Of a stretch of 64,000 nucleotides of DNA, positions 19,007-34,552 are shown in pieces. The stretch is taken from the NCBI GenBank assembly GCA_011634665.1, contig WAEK01000010.1, positions 1 through 64,000 of the forward strand. The letters run 5' to 3'. The notes below the pieces were generated by a model. The model did no database searches and was not told the DNA's origin. It saw nothing but the letters and a program-made list of their open reading frames with translations. The stretch is from Mortierella sp. BCC40632 (lineage: Eukaryota > Mortierellomycota > Mortierellomycetes > Mortierellales > Mortierellaceae). Numbering within the stretch: position 1 is the stretch's first letter; each line of letters begins with the position of its first letter. The position numbers and the translations under genes were made by a program.

Positions 19007-21703
19007 TTATACATGGCGTGGCCCCGTGATCGATTGTTGCTCACTCATTGGAGTCAACATTCCTGGTCGTCGTGGATGAGGATGATAGCACTTGAGGTGA
19101 TCTTGCTCTGGTGGCGTCCATTTGGTAGGAGTATTAGGCGTTACAGGAGGTGTTGGTACAGAAGCGATAGAGTTCTCACTTGAAGAGTAGCACGGGTGGT
19201 GATAGAGAGGGTGCTCAGAGCACAAACTCGGTTCAAGCTTCCCAATGGCGGCCAAAGTAGCTTCCTGTGCATAGTCATTAGAAGAATTTTCTTGATCAAG
19301 TCGTGGCGAGAATTCGTTAGGACGATGACTGTCATGAAAAGGATGGTGGCCCTGCCACGTCAAACGTTGCTGCAGGTCTTGCTGCTTGTCGTGATCATTA
19401 GAGCTTTGTCGCAATGAGTGGGGAATAGTCGAGCACCCTTCGCCTCGGAGTGAAGGAGAGGAATGAGGGTGGGATTGAAGCGACGGTGACTCCACCCATC
19501 CAGAGAGGTTGCTTTCCTTGGGTGGAGTCGAGCTGACGTTAGACGTCTGGACACCACGAGTGGCCAGTGTAGATGAGTTTACATTTGGTTGACGTGACTC
19601 CTTTAAGCTGCACGGCAAGCTGAAGCTCGCCACGATCTTTGGGGATGCAGGGGTGGGACGTTCGCTTGGATAATACAGGGAAGGTGTAGATGACTTGCGG
19701 CGAGGCGGAATGATTGGAGGGGTTGGAAGAGTTGATGATGTACATTTCTTGGGGCGAGGCGTAATATAGTTGTCACGATTATAGGAGGATGGTGCTGTGG
19801 CCCCAGAAGTCTTCTGGTTTGATGGTGGTGTTGGTTGCTGGGCCGAGTATTGCTCGCCCTGAGACTGCTGCCCAGTCGGTGATGGAGTCAATGGAGGAGA
19901 GATACAATGCAATACCTCGTGCTCGATCGCCTTGGATGTAATAGCGGACGAGTACATAGTAGACGGATCAACAATTCGGAATCCTTGATCTTTTCTTGAG
20001 CTGATCGACTTTCCCTTCACGACAAGACTCCGGCTGATCATCGTAGAGTCCTTGCACAAATGTATACGGGCATCCGCTGCACTAGCGTTACTGCCTAAAG
20101 AGCCAGACCTTTCACGGACAGGACTCGTCTTGGTAAGCAAAGAATCGCGTGGATATGTGGAAGATCTAATCGGGGAAGGTAATGAGAGAGTGTGGCGGCT
20201 ATAGGAACTATCTAAATGTGCCAAAGAAGGGCTTGACAGCGGTTGCGACCGAGGCGAGGCTGCCGGCGATATCCCTGAAGATCTGGATAGGAGCTTGCTG
20301 ACCATGCTTCGCAAATGGGGATGCTTTATCCTGTCGGCATCGCATCCATAGAGGCTGCTCTCATCTGCTCGGGCATGCCAGGGGGTCAATGTCAACCGCA
20401 GAGTCATAAAGTTTCCTGATCTTTCCCCGTTCTCTGCCTGCTCGGACGGTACTGACGTTGATGGAAAACCATGGGCAAGCATCTGTTCGAACGCACTCTC
20501 ATTAGACAAAAGGTGATCACGCAGGACCTTTCGTGATTGAGTGCTATCGTAGAACTGAGTTGGTGATACGTTGTTGGCACCCTGAATGTGGTAATTAAGA
20601 GTATCATTGCCAAGGTCATCGTGATGAAGCTCCTCTGTACCGAGTTCACTCCATATACTCACTGGCTCCCAAGTGTATTGCCCACCTTCTTCCTCCCAGA
20701 CAACAGAATCCACCGTCGAGCCAGCTCTTGCTCCACTGAGATCTGCTACGCAGGAGGATGTTTGTCGCATGTCGGACCGAAGTGTTTTGCGCTTGTTTCT
20801 ATTCTTCCAACACTCTGTCTTTTGGTCACCGTTGTGATGTGTCTTCAAGAACTCAATCGAGTTTTGCAAAAATTCTTGCTCTCGCTTCTGTCGCTGATCT
20901 TGAACAGGCGTCAAGTGAACAACGGCCTCAGTCGATATCTCCTGAAAGACGGACCTATCACATTTTGTAGAGGGCTCGGAGACCTTTCCACGCGAGTTGG
21001 ATGTGATATTGGCGAAGGGGCTATCTGCCGAAAGTGACCTCCTGTTGATTTTTTTGCGAATCCATAGGTCGGAGGCACCCGAGGCATTCAGGGACGACTC
21101 AGTGATGGAGCCGAGACGGGGATGAGCACGACCCGGGAATGTGAATGCCATAGCTCCTCGATAATCTCGTCCTGTTGTTGGCTGGGATTGGTTAGGACTC
21201 CTAGGACTTTTGGGGCTGTCCGGACTCGTCAGGATGTCGGTACCCTGGGTCTCGATGAGTGATGTGGTTGCAGGAGATCTCCGTGAAAGATATGGGAGTC
21301 CGGATGTCTGTAGAGGGTCAACATCGTACACGGTGGTCCCTGGAATGGCACCGTGGCCACCAATGATCACAAAGGACTGTAATGACATGCTTCCTGTGGA
21401 TGAGACGCTATCTCCAGACGATTCGCCACAGTGAGTGTCTCTACGCCGCCGTAATAGTTTCTTCATTACACCAGCTGCATTTCCGATAGTCGACATAGAG
21501 ACACGAGAGCTGATAAAGGTGGAAGGTGAGTGTTCGAACATTGGTGAGAGTGAAGCGAATGAGTATGAGGATGATCGTGGGACGCTTAAAGGAGGTGGAC
21601 GAAGGGTAGAGTTGCGTTCATGATGTGAGGGTAGTGTCTGTGATGGAGCTGTGTCGAGAGGATGTATCGATACCGAACCGGACCTGCATCGTTGAGTGGA
21701 CAT
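19007..21703 (-). CDS. Hypothetical Ser/Pro/Thr-rich disordered protein, 898 residues
   Basis: One exon from the ATG of MSTQRC to a stop at 19007. The sequence is dominated by Ser, Pro and Thr with many SP and SPxxSP sites, consistent with a phosphorylated intrinsically disordered protein. Less repetitive patches stand out: GNAAGVMKKLLRRRRD near the N-terminus, SFVIIGGHGAIPGTTVYDVD, LRLTLTPWHARADESSLYG, and HLRSMVSKLLSR. I recognise no named family. The open frame extends about 33 codons upstream only with a GTG, so the ATG was used. A CT-rich block in its own sense lies about 470 bp upstream. Coding status is strong because nearly 2.7 kb is open; function is unknown. Confidence 0.8.
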   Translation of the reverse strand: MSTQRCRSGSVSIHPLDTAPSQTLPSHHERNSTLRPPPLSVPRSSSYSFASLSPMFEHSPSTFISSRVSMSTIGNAAGVMKKLLRRRRDTHCGESSGDSVSSTGSMSLQSFVIIGGHGAIPGTTVYDVDPLQTSGLPYLSRRSPATTSLIETQGTDILTSPDSPKSPRSPNQSQPTTGRDYRGAMAFTFPGRAHPRLGSITESSLNASGASDLWIRKKINRRSLSADSPFANITSNSRGKVSEPSTKCDRSVFQEISTEAVVHLTPVQDQRQKREQEFLQNSIEFLKTHHNGDQKTECWKNRNKRKTLRSDMRQTSSCVADLSGARAGSTVDSVVWEEEGGQYTWEPVSIWSELGTEELHHDDLGNDTLNYHIQGANNVSPTQFYDSTQSRKVLRDHLLSNESAFEQMLAHGFPSTSVPSEQAENGERSGNFMTLRLTLTPWHARADESSLYGCDADRIKHPHLRSMVSKLLSRSSGISPAASPRSQPLSSPSLAHLDSSYSRHTLSLPSPIRSSTYPRDSLLTKTSPVRERSGSLGSNASAADARIHLCKDSTMISRSLVVKGKSISSRKDQGFRIVDPSTMYSSAITSKAIEHEVLHCISPPLTPSPTGQQSQGEQYSAQQPTPPSNQKTSGATAPSSYNRDNYITPRPKKCTSSTLPTPPIIPPRRKSSTPSLYYPSERPTPASPKIVASFSLPCSLKESRQPNVNSSTLATRGVQTSNVSSTPPKESNLSGWVESPSLQSHPHSSPSLRGEGCSTIPHSLRQSSNDHDKQQDLQQRLTWQGHHPFHDSHRPNEFSPRLDQENSSNDYAQEATLAAIGKLEPSLCSEHPLYHHPCYSSSENSIASVPTPPVTPNTPTKWTPPEQDHLKCYHPHPRRPGMLTPMSEQQSITGPRHV

Positions 21704-22171
21704 ATTATCTGAGAAAGACACCGTGTATTCAGGATGCTTCAAAATGATCTTTTGTGAACACTTTCCAAGGTGAGAATGAACAACAGCAGTATTGATACAC
21801 ACACAAAGAGTAAGAGCGGGTCGGCTGTGGTTACAGTAGCAATGGTGTTTGCTGACCAGGAAGGAAGGAAAAGAGTCAAAAAAAGGAACGGGATCAAAAA
21901 GGAGTTTTAAAGTAAAGCTATCAGGGAAGCGAACTGCCTTCTGGAGAAAGAAGCATGCTGGCTGTGGGAAGGAATGCTCGAGATCGAAGCGGACTTTCTC
22001 TTAGACCTGCAGCGTTCTCGACATTATCGGGAGACGTCGAGGAGGCAAACAGGCAGCAAAGGACTACACAGATAAAAGGACAAAGGGGGTCTCCCAATGA
22101 CGAAGGCAAAAGGGGGAAGGAGGAGAGGAAGGAGGGAAGGAGGGAAGAGCAATCAACTTGCCCTATGTGTA

Positions 22172-22320
<149 letters not shown>

Positions 22321-23075
22321 AGGAGTTTCGTGGATTGCGGGCTAGAAAGAATGCGGTGCCTTGAGCAAATCTGGCAGACCATTGAACTCCCTTTCATCTT
22401 CTGGTGTCCAACACAAAGACGGTACCGCATCCATGACGCCCTCTAGGGACCGCCTCTGTCGCGAAACAGGAAAAAAGTTTTTCGGGGGGAAAAAAAGGAC
22501 AGCCGCATCAATATAGGTATTGACCCGCCCATGGGTATTGGCTCGGAGCCGGCGCAGTCTTGCGGCCTTGCATTGCTCAAAACTACTACTCTGAAGCACA
22601 ACAGGGGAACGCATCACGAGAATGAGGCCAAGGAAAGCGAGGGGACAGACAACTATGCATAAGGATGCACAAAACAAGCGTCTGTTGACGGAAAGGAGAG
22701 GGACGTCTCGAAGACTTGGAGAATGGCTCCAGGAGGCGTAAATCGAAGCACGATGCTATCCGAGTTTGCCCTCACTCCTGTTGCTCCGTGCCTTCTGCCA
22801 TGCACACATCGTAGAGCCGTTCGACCATGTGGAGTCATTGTACAGCTAACCGACCGACATTGATGATAGACAGGTACCGCCTTTCTCAATACCATTCAAC
22901 ATTGTAGTCCATATCAAGTTGCTCTTGAAGAGCTATGCGGTCGCTATACAAGAGTTCAAATGGTGCAGCGATCCACTCGCATCCAGCCTTCGGGCTGGAA
23001 TCCAATGCAAGGAAGCTACTTGCTGTCCCTCCCTACAGTAGCCTTCTTCGATCTCTCATCTATTCCATTCGCGCG

Positions 23076-23078
<3 letters not shown>

Positions 23079-23126
<48 letters not shown>

Positions 23127-23128
23127 AT
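23079..23128 (+). repeat. (CT)n / (CTTT)n microsatellite
   Basis: Pure TC run passing into TTTC units. Confidence 0.95.
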
Positions 23129-24447
23129 TCACTCTCTCTTTAACCATTCATCTATCCCTCATTTTTTTACTATGGTCATTTGGTCAAAGAGAACGAATCC
23201 CACGGACCTATGCCGACATGTTCTGCGTTTGAGCGGGCAAGCCTAGCTACGAACACTCGCACGATAAACCGGCACCCTGCATAGTAGTCTGTCGACACAA
23301 TCGTCGCTCGACCCCCCACTCTCCTCTTCTGGTTGTCGAGGCGCTCCCCGCTCTTGAGCTCTGCAAAGACACCATGTTACAAGCTGTCACTTGTCTCAGG
23401 GGGGTAATACAAATGAACTCAACAGACAACAAGCAATTGTAAGATGCTCCGTGTTTTCCGTGTGAGCACTCTTTTTTCTCTTACTACCATGGTTCTATCT
23501 CTCTTTCGTTCCGTGGAGTATATGGGTGCTGTAAGGTGTACTATCAGGGAAGACGTCATGAGGCCCACCCTGTTTCTTCTTTCCACTTCATCCTCGCTTG
23601 CCCAGCTTCAAGATACCCACCATTGGAAGGCATGCAACTATCCCGCGCACCGCAAGTGCAGGTGGTGTTCATCAATCTCTGTGAACGTTTTAAATCCCTG
23701 TGGTCAAAGTTCTCTCTTTCTCTCTCTTTCTCTCTCTCTCTTTTGGGCCTTGCCTCAAATTATCTATGCTTGCTGCTTGGGATTACCGTCAGCGGTCAGG
23801 GTCCTCATCAACCAAGAGCATCATTACCTACAAATGCTGCAAGTATCATTCCTGGCCCCATTTCTGGAATGGAAATGGTAATTTAAAAGGATACATGATG
23901 TCTTGCGTTACAAGAATTACCTTCATACTCCTTACTGACGGTATGCTTCTTGAACGTGTAGTGCCCAATTTCCCTAATCATCATCATAATGTACTTTAGC
24001 AACCATGTTTTACCAGAAAACAGAGTGTGGTTTGCTCACTTTCTGATCAAGCAAACATCCTCCCGTGTCGTCAAAGCAAGCTACACAGCACAGAAGAGAA
24101 CAGATGCTCTCTGACAAGAGGATGGCAGGATAGACAAAGGGCATCCAAAACCCGCCCTGTCTTTGGCCCAAACTCTCCGGGTTTTTACGCCCAGCGAACA
24201 AAACCTTTGACTCCGTTCTTTCTCTCGGGTCGTCCCATCCTTTTTTTTTTTTTTTTCTCCTTCGAATTACGGCTCGTGAAGTGGTGTTCTTCTTGAGGCG
24301 CATCTGTCCTGCTCTTGGATACAACGCTCCCATGTCCATCGTTGGCTTCCGTTGTGAGCTACCTCCAACTGCGATCTGATGTCCTTGACTGGTGCGCCAC
24401 TGTCGTGTAAAGGAGACTGACACGACTTCCCTGCTCATCGACCTGTT

Positions 24448-24481
<34 letters not shown>

Positions 24482-25315
24482 CTCTCATCATGTGGACCAG
24501 AGGGGAAGGCTGCTTGAAGATTGCAAATAAACAAATGCATTATTAGTTGACCACTATGACGCTATCCGATGAGAGGGACTATCTCCTTGACCAATGTCCA
24601 TTTCAAAAAATGATACCCTTTGGTAACTTCCTTTTTGTCCTCGCTGTTGTTTATGCCTTTTGTTCTTATCATTTGCTTTTCCATAACTGTTACCAGCCGC
24701 CCCTTGGCTCGCCTCTTTCCGGTTCTTCCGGCTGTTGTTAGGAGAGAAGTTTCATTTCCGATGACCTTTACTCGACCTAGTCCCAGTGCCATATTCCCGA
24801 GCGTCCAGGACAAGAGGGAGGACGAAAAGACCACTCGAGAAAAAAGGGGTGTATGAATTGGATGCTCAATTGGCAACCAAGAGCCTAGGGAGTCGAGGCA
24901 CCCTTTACATGGAGACTACTCTTTCCTGTCTTTACTGTTCTCGGTGGCCGAGTTCACCAACATACCGCTCACCAGAGATCAGAGACTTACCCTTTAGGCC
25001 TGCTCTCCGTAAGGAGCAAAGCAAAGCAGCCTTTTGGATGGATGGTGGGATGGGGAAGGGTTTGCAGTCGAAGTCGCAGGACGTTCCCCTCTATTCTTAA
25101 TACCTTTTTTATTCCTACAAGATTTCCTCACAAACGGTATTGATCAAGCCCCCTCTCGGTTCGATCGTGAAGGCCCAACCAGTGAACCCTTCAAATTGAG
25201 GGGACACGCCTTGATAGCATGCGCGACACTAGCATCCTAAAAAAGGCGCTTTGTAGAATATTCAAAAAAATTGGGAGACTAAGGGCTTTGGCTGGTAGCC
25301 ACCTGTCTCCTCAAA

Positions 25316-25480
25316 ATGGTAGACGGATCATTTGGTGTTCCAAGCGACGTTGATGACAAAGAGAAGATGTATTTGGTATTTGAGCTGGGCAAGAGCTTGA
25401 CAAAGATGAAGCGAAGCACTGCAGCGAAGATAGGAAAGCAACACCTAGTATCCAGCTCCAGAGGCAAGGACGCACGTTGA
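25316..25480 (+). CDS. Small open reading frame, 54 residues (low confidence)
   Basis: ATG-started, Lys/Asp-rich, non-repetitive peptide with DVDDKEKMYLVFELGKS and KMKRSTAAKIGKQ, ending in TGA, 152 bp upstream of NDUFA2. Composition is coding-like, but no family was recognised and no intron is suggested. It may be a small gene, an upstream ORF or a remnant exon. Confidence 0.25.
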   Translation: MVDGSFGVPSDVDDKEKMYLVFELGKSLTKMKRSTAAKIGKQHLVSSSRGKDAR

Positions 25481-25632
25481 GGTGAATGCAAAGTTGGATA
25501 CATAGCATCAGCGATCAGCTATTCGGTGACGTAAACTTTTCTCTCTCGGAGAAGGAGGAGCTCCGAGATCTATTATCCTCTTGCACTTCTCCGAGCAATC
25601 TGTTCTCCCCACATCATACCATACTAATCGCC

Positions 25633-26561
25633 ATGTTCACCAAGTCCCTCAAGGAGCTTCGCGTCCACTTTTGCCAGACCTCGCCTGCCAGCAACGGTCT
25701 TAGGTAATAGGAGTCACCATCGAGTTTAAGGGATAGACGACTTTATCTTTTTGTTATGCTCTGAATCAAGAACACACTACAGGACGATAATGAAAAGCTG
25801 ATGGGTCCGGATTGCCGAGCTCCTCGAATGAGATAGTATCGACAAGCGATTCTCAGGAAGGACCAGGCTATAGAAAGGAAGAAGGAAAAGAAGAAGAAGA
25901 AGAAGAAGAAAACCAGCGGCAGCTAGTTTTTTTTTTTTTTTTTTTTTGACGAGAGGTTCGATTCCTTTCTAGACTGGGTGCAGGAAGCAACTTAGTGTTA
26001 GACAGTTGACAACACTAGTCATTCGGACCGAAGTCACGCCACACCTCTTTCTCCAGCACCTTCTTTCTTCACGAGACCACAATTGGCGATTTGGACAAGT
26101 ATTCTGACTAATAAGGAGCGATTTTCTTTTTCTTTTTCTATGATGTTCTCGTTTCCTATTATTAGGCAATTCGTCGCCAACAACTACACTGCTGTCAAGG
26201 CTGCCAACCCCAACCTCCCTATCTTGATCCGTGAGGCTCGTGGTGCTGAGGCCAAGATCTTTGCCCGCTTCGGTATGTCCCTTTTTTCCTTTTTATTTTT
26301 ATAAAAAAAAAAAAAAAATGGGAAGGCGAAGGCGAGGCAAAACGATACCGTCTTGAAGCGAGCAGACAGTCTTACAGGATATGAAGGGCCATAATTGCGA
26401 CCATTCTTGAGTATGGTGATGAGGAAGAGCACTTTGACTAACCTATTTCGACATTGTTACTTGGGATTCTCTTTGTAGAGCACGGCCAGGAGAAGAAGGT
26501 CGTTCTGGACGGATTGAGCGCAAAGGAGATTGAGCAGAAGCTCGAGGCCCTTGTCAAGTAA
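25633..26561 (+). CDS. NDUFA2: NADH:ubiquinone oxidoreductase subunit NDUFA2 (B8)
   Basis: Three exons (25633-25703, 26166-26272, 26479-26561) give 86 residues, the usual size. It starts MFTKSLKELRVHFCQTSPAS and carries the thioredoxin-like L51/S25/CI-B8 fold, with LPILIREARGAEAKIFARF and a C-terminal LSAKEIEQKLEALVK helix. It is an accessory subunit of mitochondrial complex I, on the matrix N-module, and is imported without a cleaved presequence. Intron 1 (462 nt) contains GAA repeats, a T run and an inert tRNA-B-box look-alike. The start codon is in good context (CCATG). The next gene on the same strand also has a mitochondrial role, but the two are not otherwise linked. Confidence 0.95.
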
Positions 26562-26611
26562 ACCAGCAGGGCGATTGTTAACGATACTACGTGGATCAGT
26601 GCATGGACGAG

Positions 26612-26617
26612 AATAAA
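26612..26617 (+). terminator. AATAAA poly(A) signal after NDUFA2
   Basis: Canonical hexamer about 50 nt past the stop codon. Confidence 0.6.
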
Positions 26618-27140
26618 ATTTACCATAGAGCCAGTGAAAAACAAAACAAAAAAAAAAAAAAAAAAAAAGGGCGGATAAAGCTGAATAGCCAGATTTTTAC
26701 CACAATGATGAGACTATGAAGATATTTAATGGCAGCAGTACCAGAGTCGGCTCTGCATGAGGATGTGGGTATCACGACTTTTTTTTTTTTTTTTTTTTTT
26801 TTGTAAAAGCGAAGTTGGTGTCTCTGTCTCTAGAAGTCGTGGTGGAGCAATTTTGGGATATCATTTCCTTCTGGTTGTTTCCCACACACAGAGCACAGAG
26901 CAGCCAATAGAAAACCAGCTTTACCGCTACGAGCGATGCAGATAAGATGAGATGTGGCGATGGGCCATTGAATGGCGCGTCTACAGGACCTCCTGGATGA
27001 CTCTGTTGACTCATTGACTCAATTGACGATCCAGCCTAGACTGTCTGCCCAGAGCGCAGACAGGTCAAAGGGACGCTCACAAATCAGAGTGTTTCGACTG
27101 CGGCAAAGCGCAAGGGACGGATAAAGTTCCTGGCCAGAGA

Positions 27141-27149
27141 GATAAAAGG
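27141..27149 (+). promoter_or_regulatory. TATA-like element of the IleRS gene
   Basis: GATAAAAGG about 145 nt upstream of the first ATG, followed by a CT-rich stretch (27188-27224) of the kind seen around fungal transcription starts. Confidence 0.35.
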
Positions 27150-27289
27150 GGACACCGCACCGCCCCTGATCTCAGAACAAACGTTCATTCTCTCTTATTA
27201 TTACTCTCTTCTCTATCTCTCCTGTGACAATCGGCGATCAGCGACAAGCTCTTACTTTCTACTCGTCCCAAACTTCTTTCTCTTTCACC

Positions 27290-30922
<3,633 letters not shown>

Positions 30923-30989
30923 ATTTAAAAGAAAAAAAATGATAGGCGACAACAAATGAATTCATCTCATCCTTTTCTTTCTTCACTTC

Positions 30990-30990
<1 letters not shown>

Positions 30991-31020
<30 letters not shown>
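30991..31020 (+). repeat. (CT)n microsatellite
   Basis: Fifteen CT units in the IARS2 3' flank. Confidence 0.95.
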
Positions 31021-31023
<3 letters not shown>

Positions 31024-31036
31024 ACCCACATTTGGT

Positions 31037-31860
31037 CTAATATCCTTGTCTCTTGCTCTTGCATCGACATGCTCGTTTAAGTAATGCATTACGTGCCATC
31101 AGATATTTAGTTCGTGGTGGAATGTTGGATGGTAAAGTAGAATGGGCATTGGTCGGCACTCGAAGGCTATATTTGCCAGCTCCTGGTCCTTTCTCAGTAG
31201 ATCTTTTGTTTAGCTCGCAGTAGAAGGGCGGCATGTCCATTGGGCTTGCTTTTTTTCTTTCTTTCTTTCTTCCTTTCTTTCAATAGTTGCTTACAGAATA
31301 AGTCATACGCGATCGACTTTACCTCAGCACGACAAAGGCACTATCTACGGAAGAGGAATGAAATGAGATCTTGGAGTAGACAGCACTTGATATCCCTGAG
31401 CTTGAGAGTTCAGCCACTGACTATCTAAGTACTTTACAGGCATCTGTATTGCGAAATCGGTACCCTTACTAGGTTTCACTGCCACAGAAATGGCATGACC
31501 GGTGCGGCTCAATCTGCTGAATGATGTCGATGGTATCTTCATGATCCATGGTGAGAAAATGTACATTGAGTTGTCTCAGATGGAAAACATGCACCGCAAA
31601 TACAACGCAGAGGAACCTTCGAGGAAGAAAATGGGTAAAATTTGGACCTTGTTTGTCGTGACGAAAGTCTGAAGCATGACTGGGTGATAGTGGAGCGAGT
31701 GTGTCCATGGGACACAGAGTTGGTCAAGTTCCTTAGGGAAGTGGAGCATGCTGTCGTTTGAGAGACTGTCACTATTGCTCAGAAAAGGATGAATGAGTCT
31801 CCATCTGCCTTTCGGGTACACGAGTTTTAACATTTTAATACGGTGCTACTGTTGCTATTT
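31037..31860 (-). pseudogene. Degraded gene of unknown family, 3' part
   Basis: Two minus-strand frames look like real protein. The first runs from about 31833 to 31345 in one frame broken only by a TGA near 31574; it contains LHFPKELDQLCVPWTHSL and RTGHAISVAVKPSKGTDFA. The second, 31240-31037, contains MPPFYCELNKR, KYSLRVPTNAHSTLPSNIPP and KRACRCKSKRQ, and could be a last exon after an intron made of GAAA repeats. No donor joins them in phase that I can defend. I recognise no family. The internal stop argues for a pseudogene, though a mis-read intron is possible. Confidence 0.4.
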
Positions 31861-32132
31861 GCTACGAACATGCTGGCATTAAACCATGCGGTTTCGGCAA
31901 TCTGATAGCCTGTGAGCGGTGAAAATAATCTCTCCAAAGACTGCGCACTGTATAAAAAAAACAGCGACAAAAACTGAATTGTGAAATGTTACCCACCTAG
32001 ATATCATTGGGGGATCGAATTATCACAGTTGTTCAGATCCTCATTTGTAAGTCCAAGACTATTGCCGGGAGAGTAGTAGAGTATTTACAGTAAAGACATG
32101 AACACTCTAACTCAGTTACGATCCACTTGGAG

Positions 32133-33006
32133 TCACTCTGGAAGATTTGAAAGGATCAAAAGTGTCAGCTTTGCCTGACGCTGATCTAATGCGCGCCCTC
32201 CTGTGGAGCCATCCGTGGTCATTTCGTCCGCAAGGCAATTTCGCTCGCTACGTGGTGGATGCATTGTAGTTTTGTCTTCAATGATAAGTGACTCGAATCC
32301 CGTCTTGGCCAACGATTTTCGGCTATCGAGTGATACCAGACAGTTGGTTCCCACATATGTTTATCCATTCTTGATACGATTTAGTGTATACCAACGGTGA
32401 CAGATTTATTGTAGGCTCCAATAGAACAAATGGTTTCGTTCAGAGTGACCTCTTATGTCAGAGTAATAAGATTTTTCGGGCGATGGTTATCGAGATGCAC
32501 ACCGTCACTGCTAATTGTACGCTTTACGTTCTTGTGCCAAATCCTTGATACGTAAAAATGAGGTCCAAAGGATCGATTGACTGGGAAGGAATGATGAAAG
32601 GCTATAGGGGATTCGAAGGATTGATTTCGGGAAAAACATAACGAAGGGTGTCCCTTATTCTTAAGGCAACATGTTGCATAGTTGAGGGTGTGTCATAGTT
32701 AGCACCTTTCTTCTACAAAGACGCTCATCGAGCTATTCATTGCTAATATCGGCCCTAAAGGTCATTCCGTGCATAATCGTGACGAGGGATGGCGTGCAGC
32801 AGCTATCAACTCTGGTTTATTGGGCTTGTTGAGCAACATATTGGATCAATCAAAACAAATGAGTTTCTAATGTTAATCCTAACCTCCAAGATACGAGAAT
32901 TGTTGTCTGTGAAATGCAAGCGATACGAAGACACCTTTCTGGATCTTTCGATCTCAACCACGGCTGTTATAGATGACAAACTGACCGAAGTTAAAGATGT
33001 GGCCAA
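32133..33006 (-). other. Further coding-like fragments, possibly 5' exons of the same decayed gene
   Basis: Open minus-strand pieces with non-repetitive composition: 33006-32806 (SSITAVVEIERSRKVSSYR, NNSRILEVRINIRNSF) and 32354-32133 (LVSLDSRKSLAKTGFESL, NCLADEMTTDGSTGG). They are codirectional with the fragments at 31037-31860. Splice sites could not be fixed and no family was recognised. Confidence 0.25.
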
Positions 33007-34267
33007 GACCGGAGGCGATGTACGTCAGTACTTGAATTGTAGCCGTGCTGAGGTCGATCAGATATCGTACCTGAGAATTGATCTTGGGTAGACATGCTGT
33101 GCTCACCTTTCACCACGTAGGACAGCCAAGAACAAACACCCTATAAAACGGCAAAAAAAAAGGAGGAGATCCAAACGAGGAGCCAGAAGATCAGAGGAAG
33201 AGAGGGGTAGCTACATGAACCGGCAGTCATGCTACTAGGGCAGGAGCGATCGGCCACGGTTTTTCAATCTCGCTGCACAGTAAAAGGTTATCGTACAACC
33301 ACCGCCAAAGCATCGGCGATAGGTGGAATCGCAGAAAGGTGTCGCGTTGTTGGCACAACTTTTTGTCAGCGATATTGAAACAAGCCTTTGGCGCTTCGCG
33401 GCACTGATACCTAATTCAGTGAATGTGTGTGGTATCGTCGCACTCATTGGTAGGCGCTACAATGGCAGTAATATTAACCCCAGTTTCAAAAAAAGCAGAT
33501 GGAGCATGGTCAGAGCACGAGAAGAGAGGCTTTTCAGAGCGACGGATAGCTTGCCGAGAACGGTCGGAGGCTCCATCGGCCAGAGAAGGAACGAGGAAGA
33601 AAAGCGGTCGTTGGAGTTGGCGTATTCTCTTCCAGCGTCAGGCTGTCATCACTACATGAGACATTAAGGCTTCGTCGCCCAAAAAGAAAGTATCCATCGC
33701 TTGTTGTACCCGCAGGATATTTCGAGGTCACATTGAGGAGAGCGAACGTTTAGACTACCCTCAACCAAACGATGACCATGGAAACTACCTTTGGAAGCAC
33801 AGCCAACAGACAGAAAGACCTAAGGTTGTGTTAGCGGGAATGAAGCAAGGTAACGTCCCGCGATTACGGTGACGTAAATAGTGGGCGGCTGGAAACCGCC
33901 CACACCACAAAGCAAACGACAGCCTCTGGCATCACGCGGGCTTGCTCTTTCTTTTCATTTTAGTTTACTTTGTTCCTTTCAGGTAAATGATCCTCCATGG
34001 TCCTCGAGACACTCCCTGGTGCGTCGTCACAAGGCCATCGCACCCTCCCCGAGAGCCACGCTGGACTCCTCCTATCCTCCTCTCTCGGTATTCCAGGAGA
34101 TAAATGAGCAAACATTGCAACGACAGAGAGCGAGGGGGTCAGGTGGGGAGGGAGGAGTGGAGCCATGTCCGCCGATCCGCGTCACTGAAATCAAGCAAAA
34201 TGGGATTGACTTGCTGGACCCCTGAACTAACCCATGGATCATCTCCCGTGCTCTGGATGGATCCAGT

Positions 34268-34386
34268 TCCTTTTTTCTTTTTCTTTTTCTTTTTCTTTTT
34301 CTCTTTTTCTCTTTTCTTTCTTTCTTCTTTCTTTCTTTAGTACCCGTGTTCAGACCTCAACTACAGGAACCTTGTACATAGTCCCG

Positions 34387-34434
<48 letters not shown>
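34268..34434 (+). repeat. T-rich leader: (CTTTTT)n and a 45-nt T homopolymer
   Basis: CTTTTT units at 34268-34338 and an uninterrupted T run at 34389-34434, within 290 bp upstream of the RRM gene start. Confidence 0.95.
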
Positions 34435-34435
<1 letters not shown>

Positions 34436-34552
34436 TATCTCAGGAACATTGCATCGCCTCTTTCCTTTCTGCCTTTTGCTTTTCCTTCTTTCTTCTCCAA
34501 CATCCAACCAAGACTCGCCTCGACGCAACTCTATTTTTTTTTTTTTTGAAAG

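Larger units (their letters stand above)
26562..27289. other. Intergenic: NDUFA2 3' flank and IleRS upstream region
   Basis: Contains AATAAA at 26612-26617, an A run at 26649-26668, a T run at 26779-26802 and, close to the next gene, a TATA-like element and a pyrimidine-rich leader. No gene seen. Confidence 0.6.
30923..34552. other. Gene-poor region between IARS2 and the RRM protein
   Basis: Holds a (CT)n run at 30991-31020, decayed coding-like pieces on the minus strand (31037-33006, listed separately), a TATAAAA at 33142-33148, and a pyrimidine-rich leader with a very long T run just before the RRM gene. No intact gene recognised. Confidence 0.55.

Noticed and set aside
25950..25966. GAGGTTCGATTCC, like a tRNA B box
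   Set aside because: It lies in NDUFA2 intron 1, directly after a T run, with no A box, acceptor stem or cloverleaf.
31876..31905. TTAAACCATGCGGTTT, similar to the element ends
   Set aside because: Only the TTAAACC core matches; there is no GGCA palindrome beside it and no partner copy in inverse orientation nearby.
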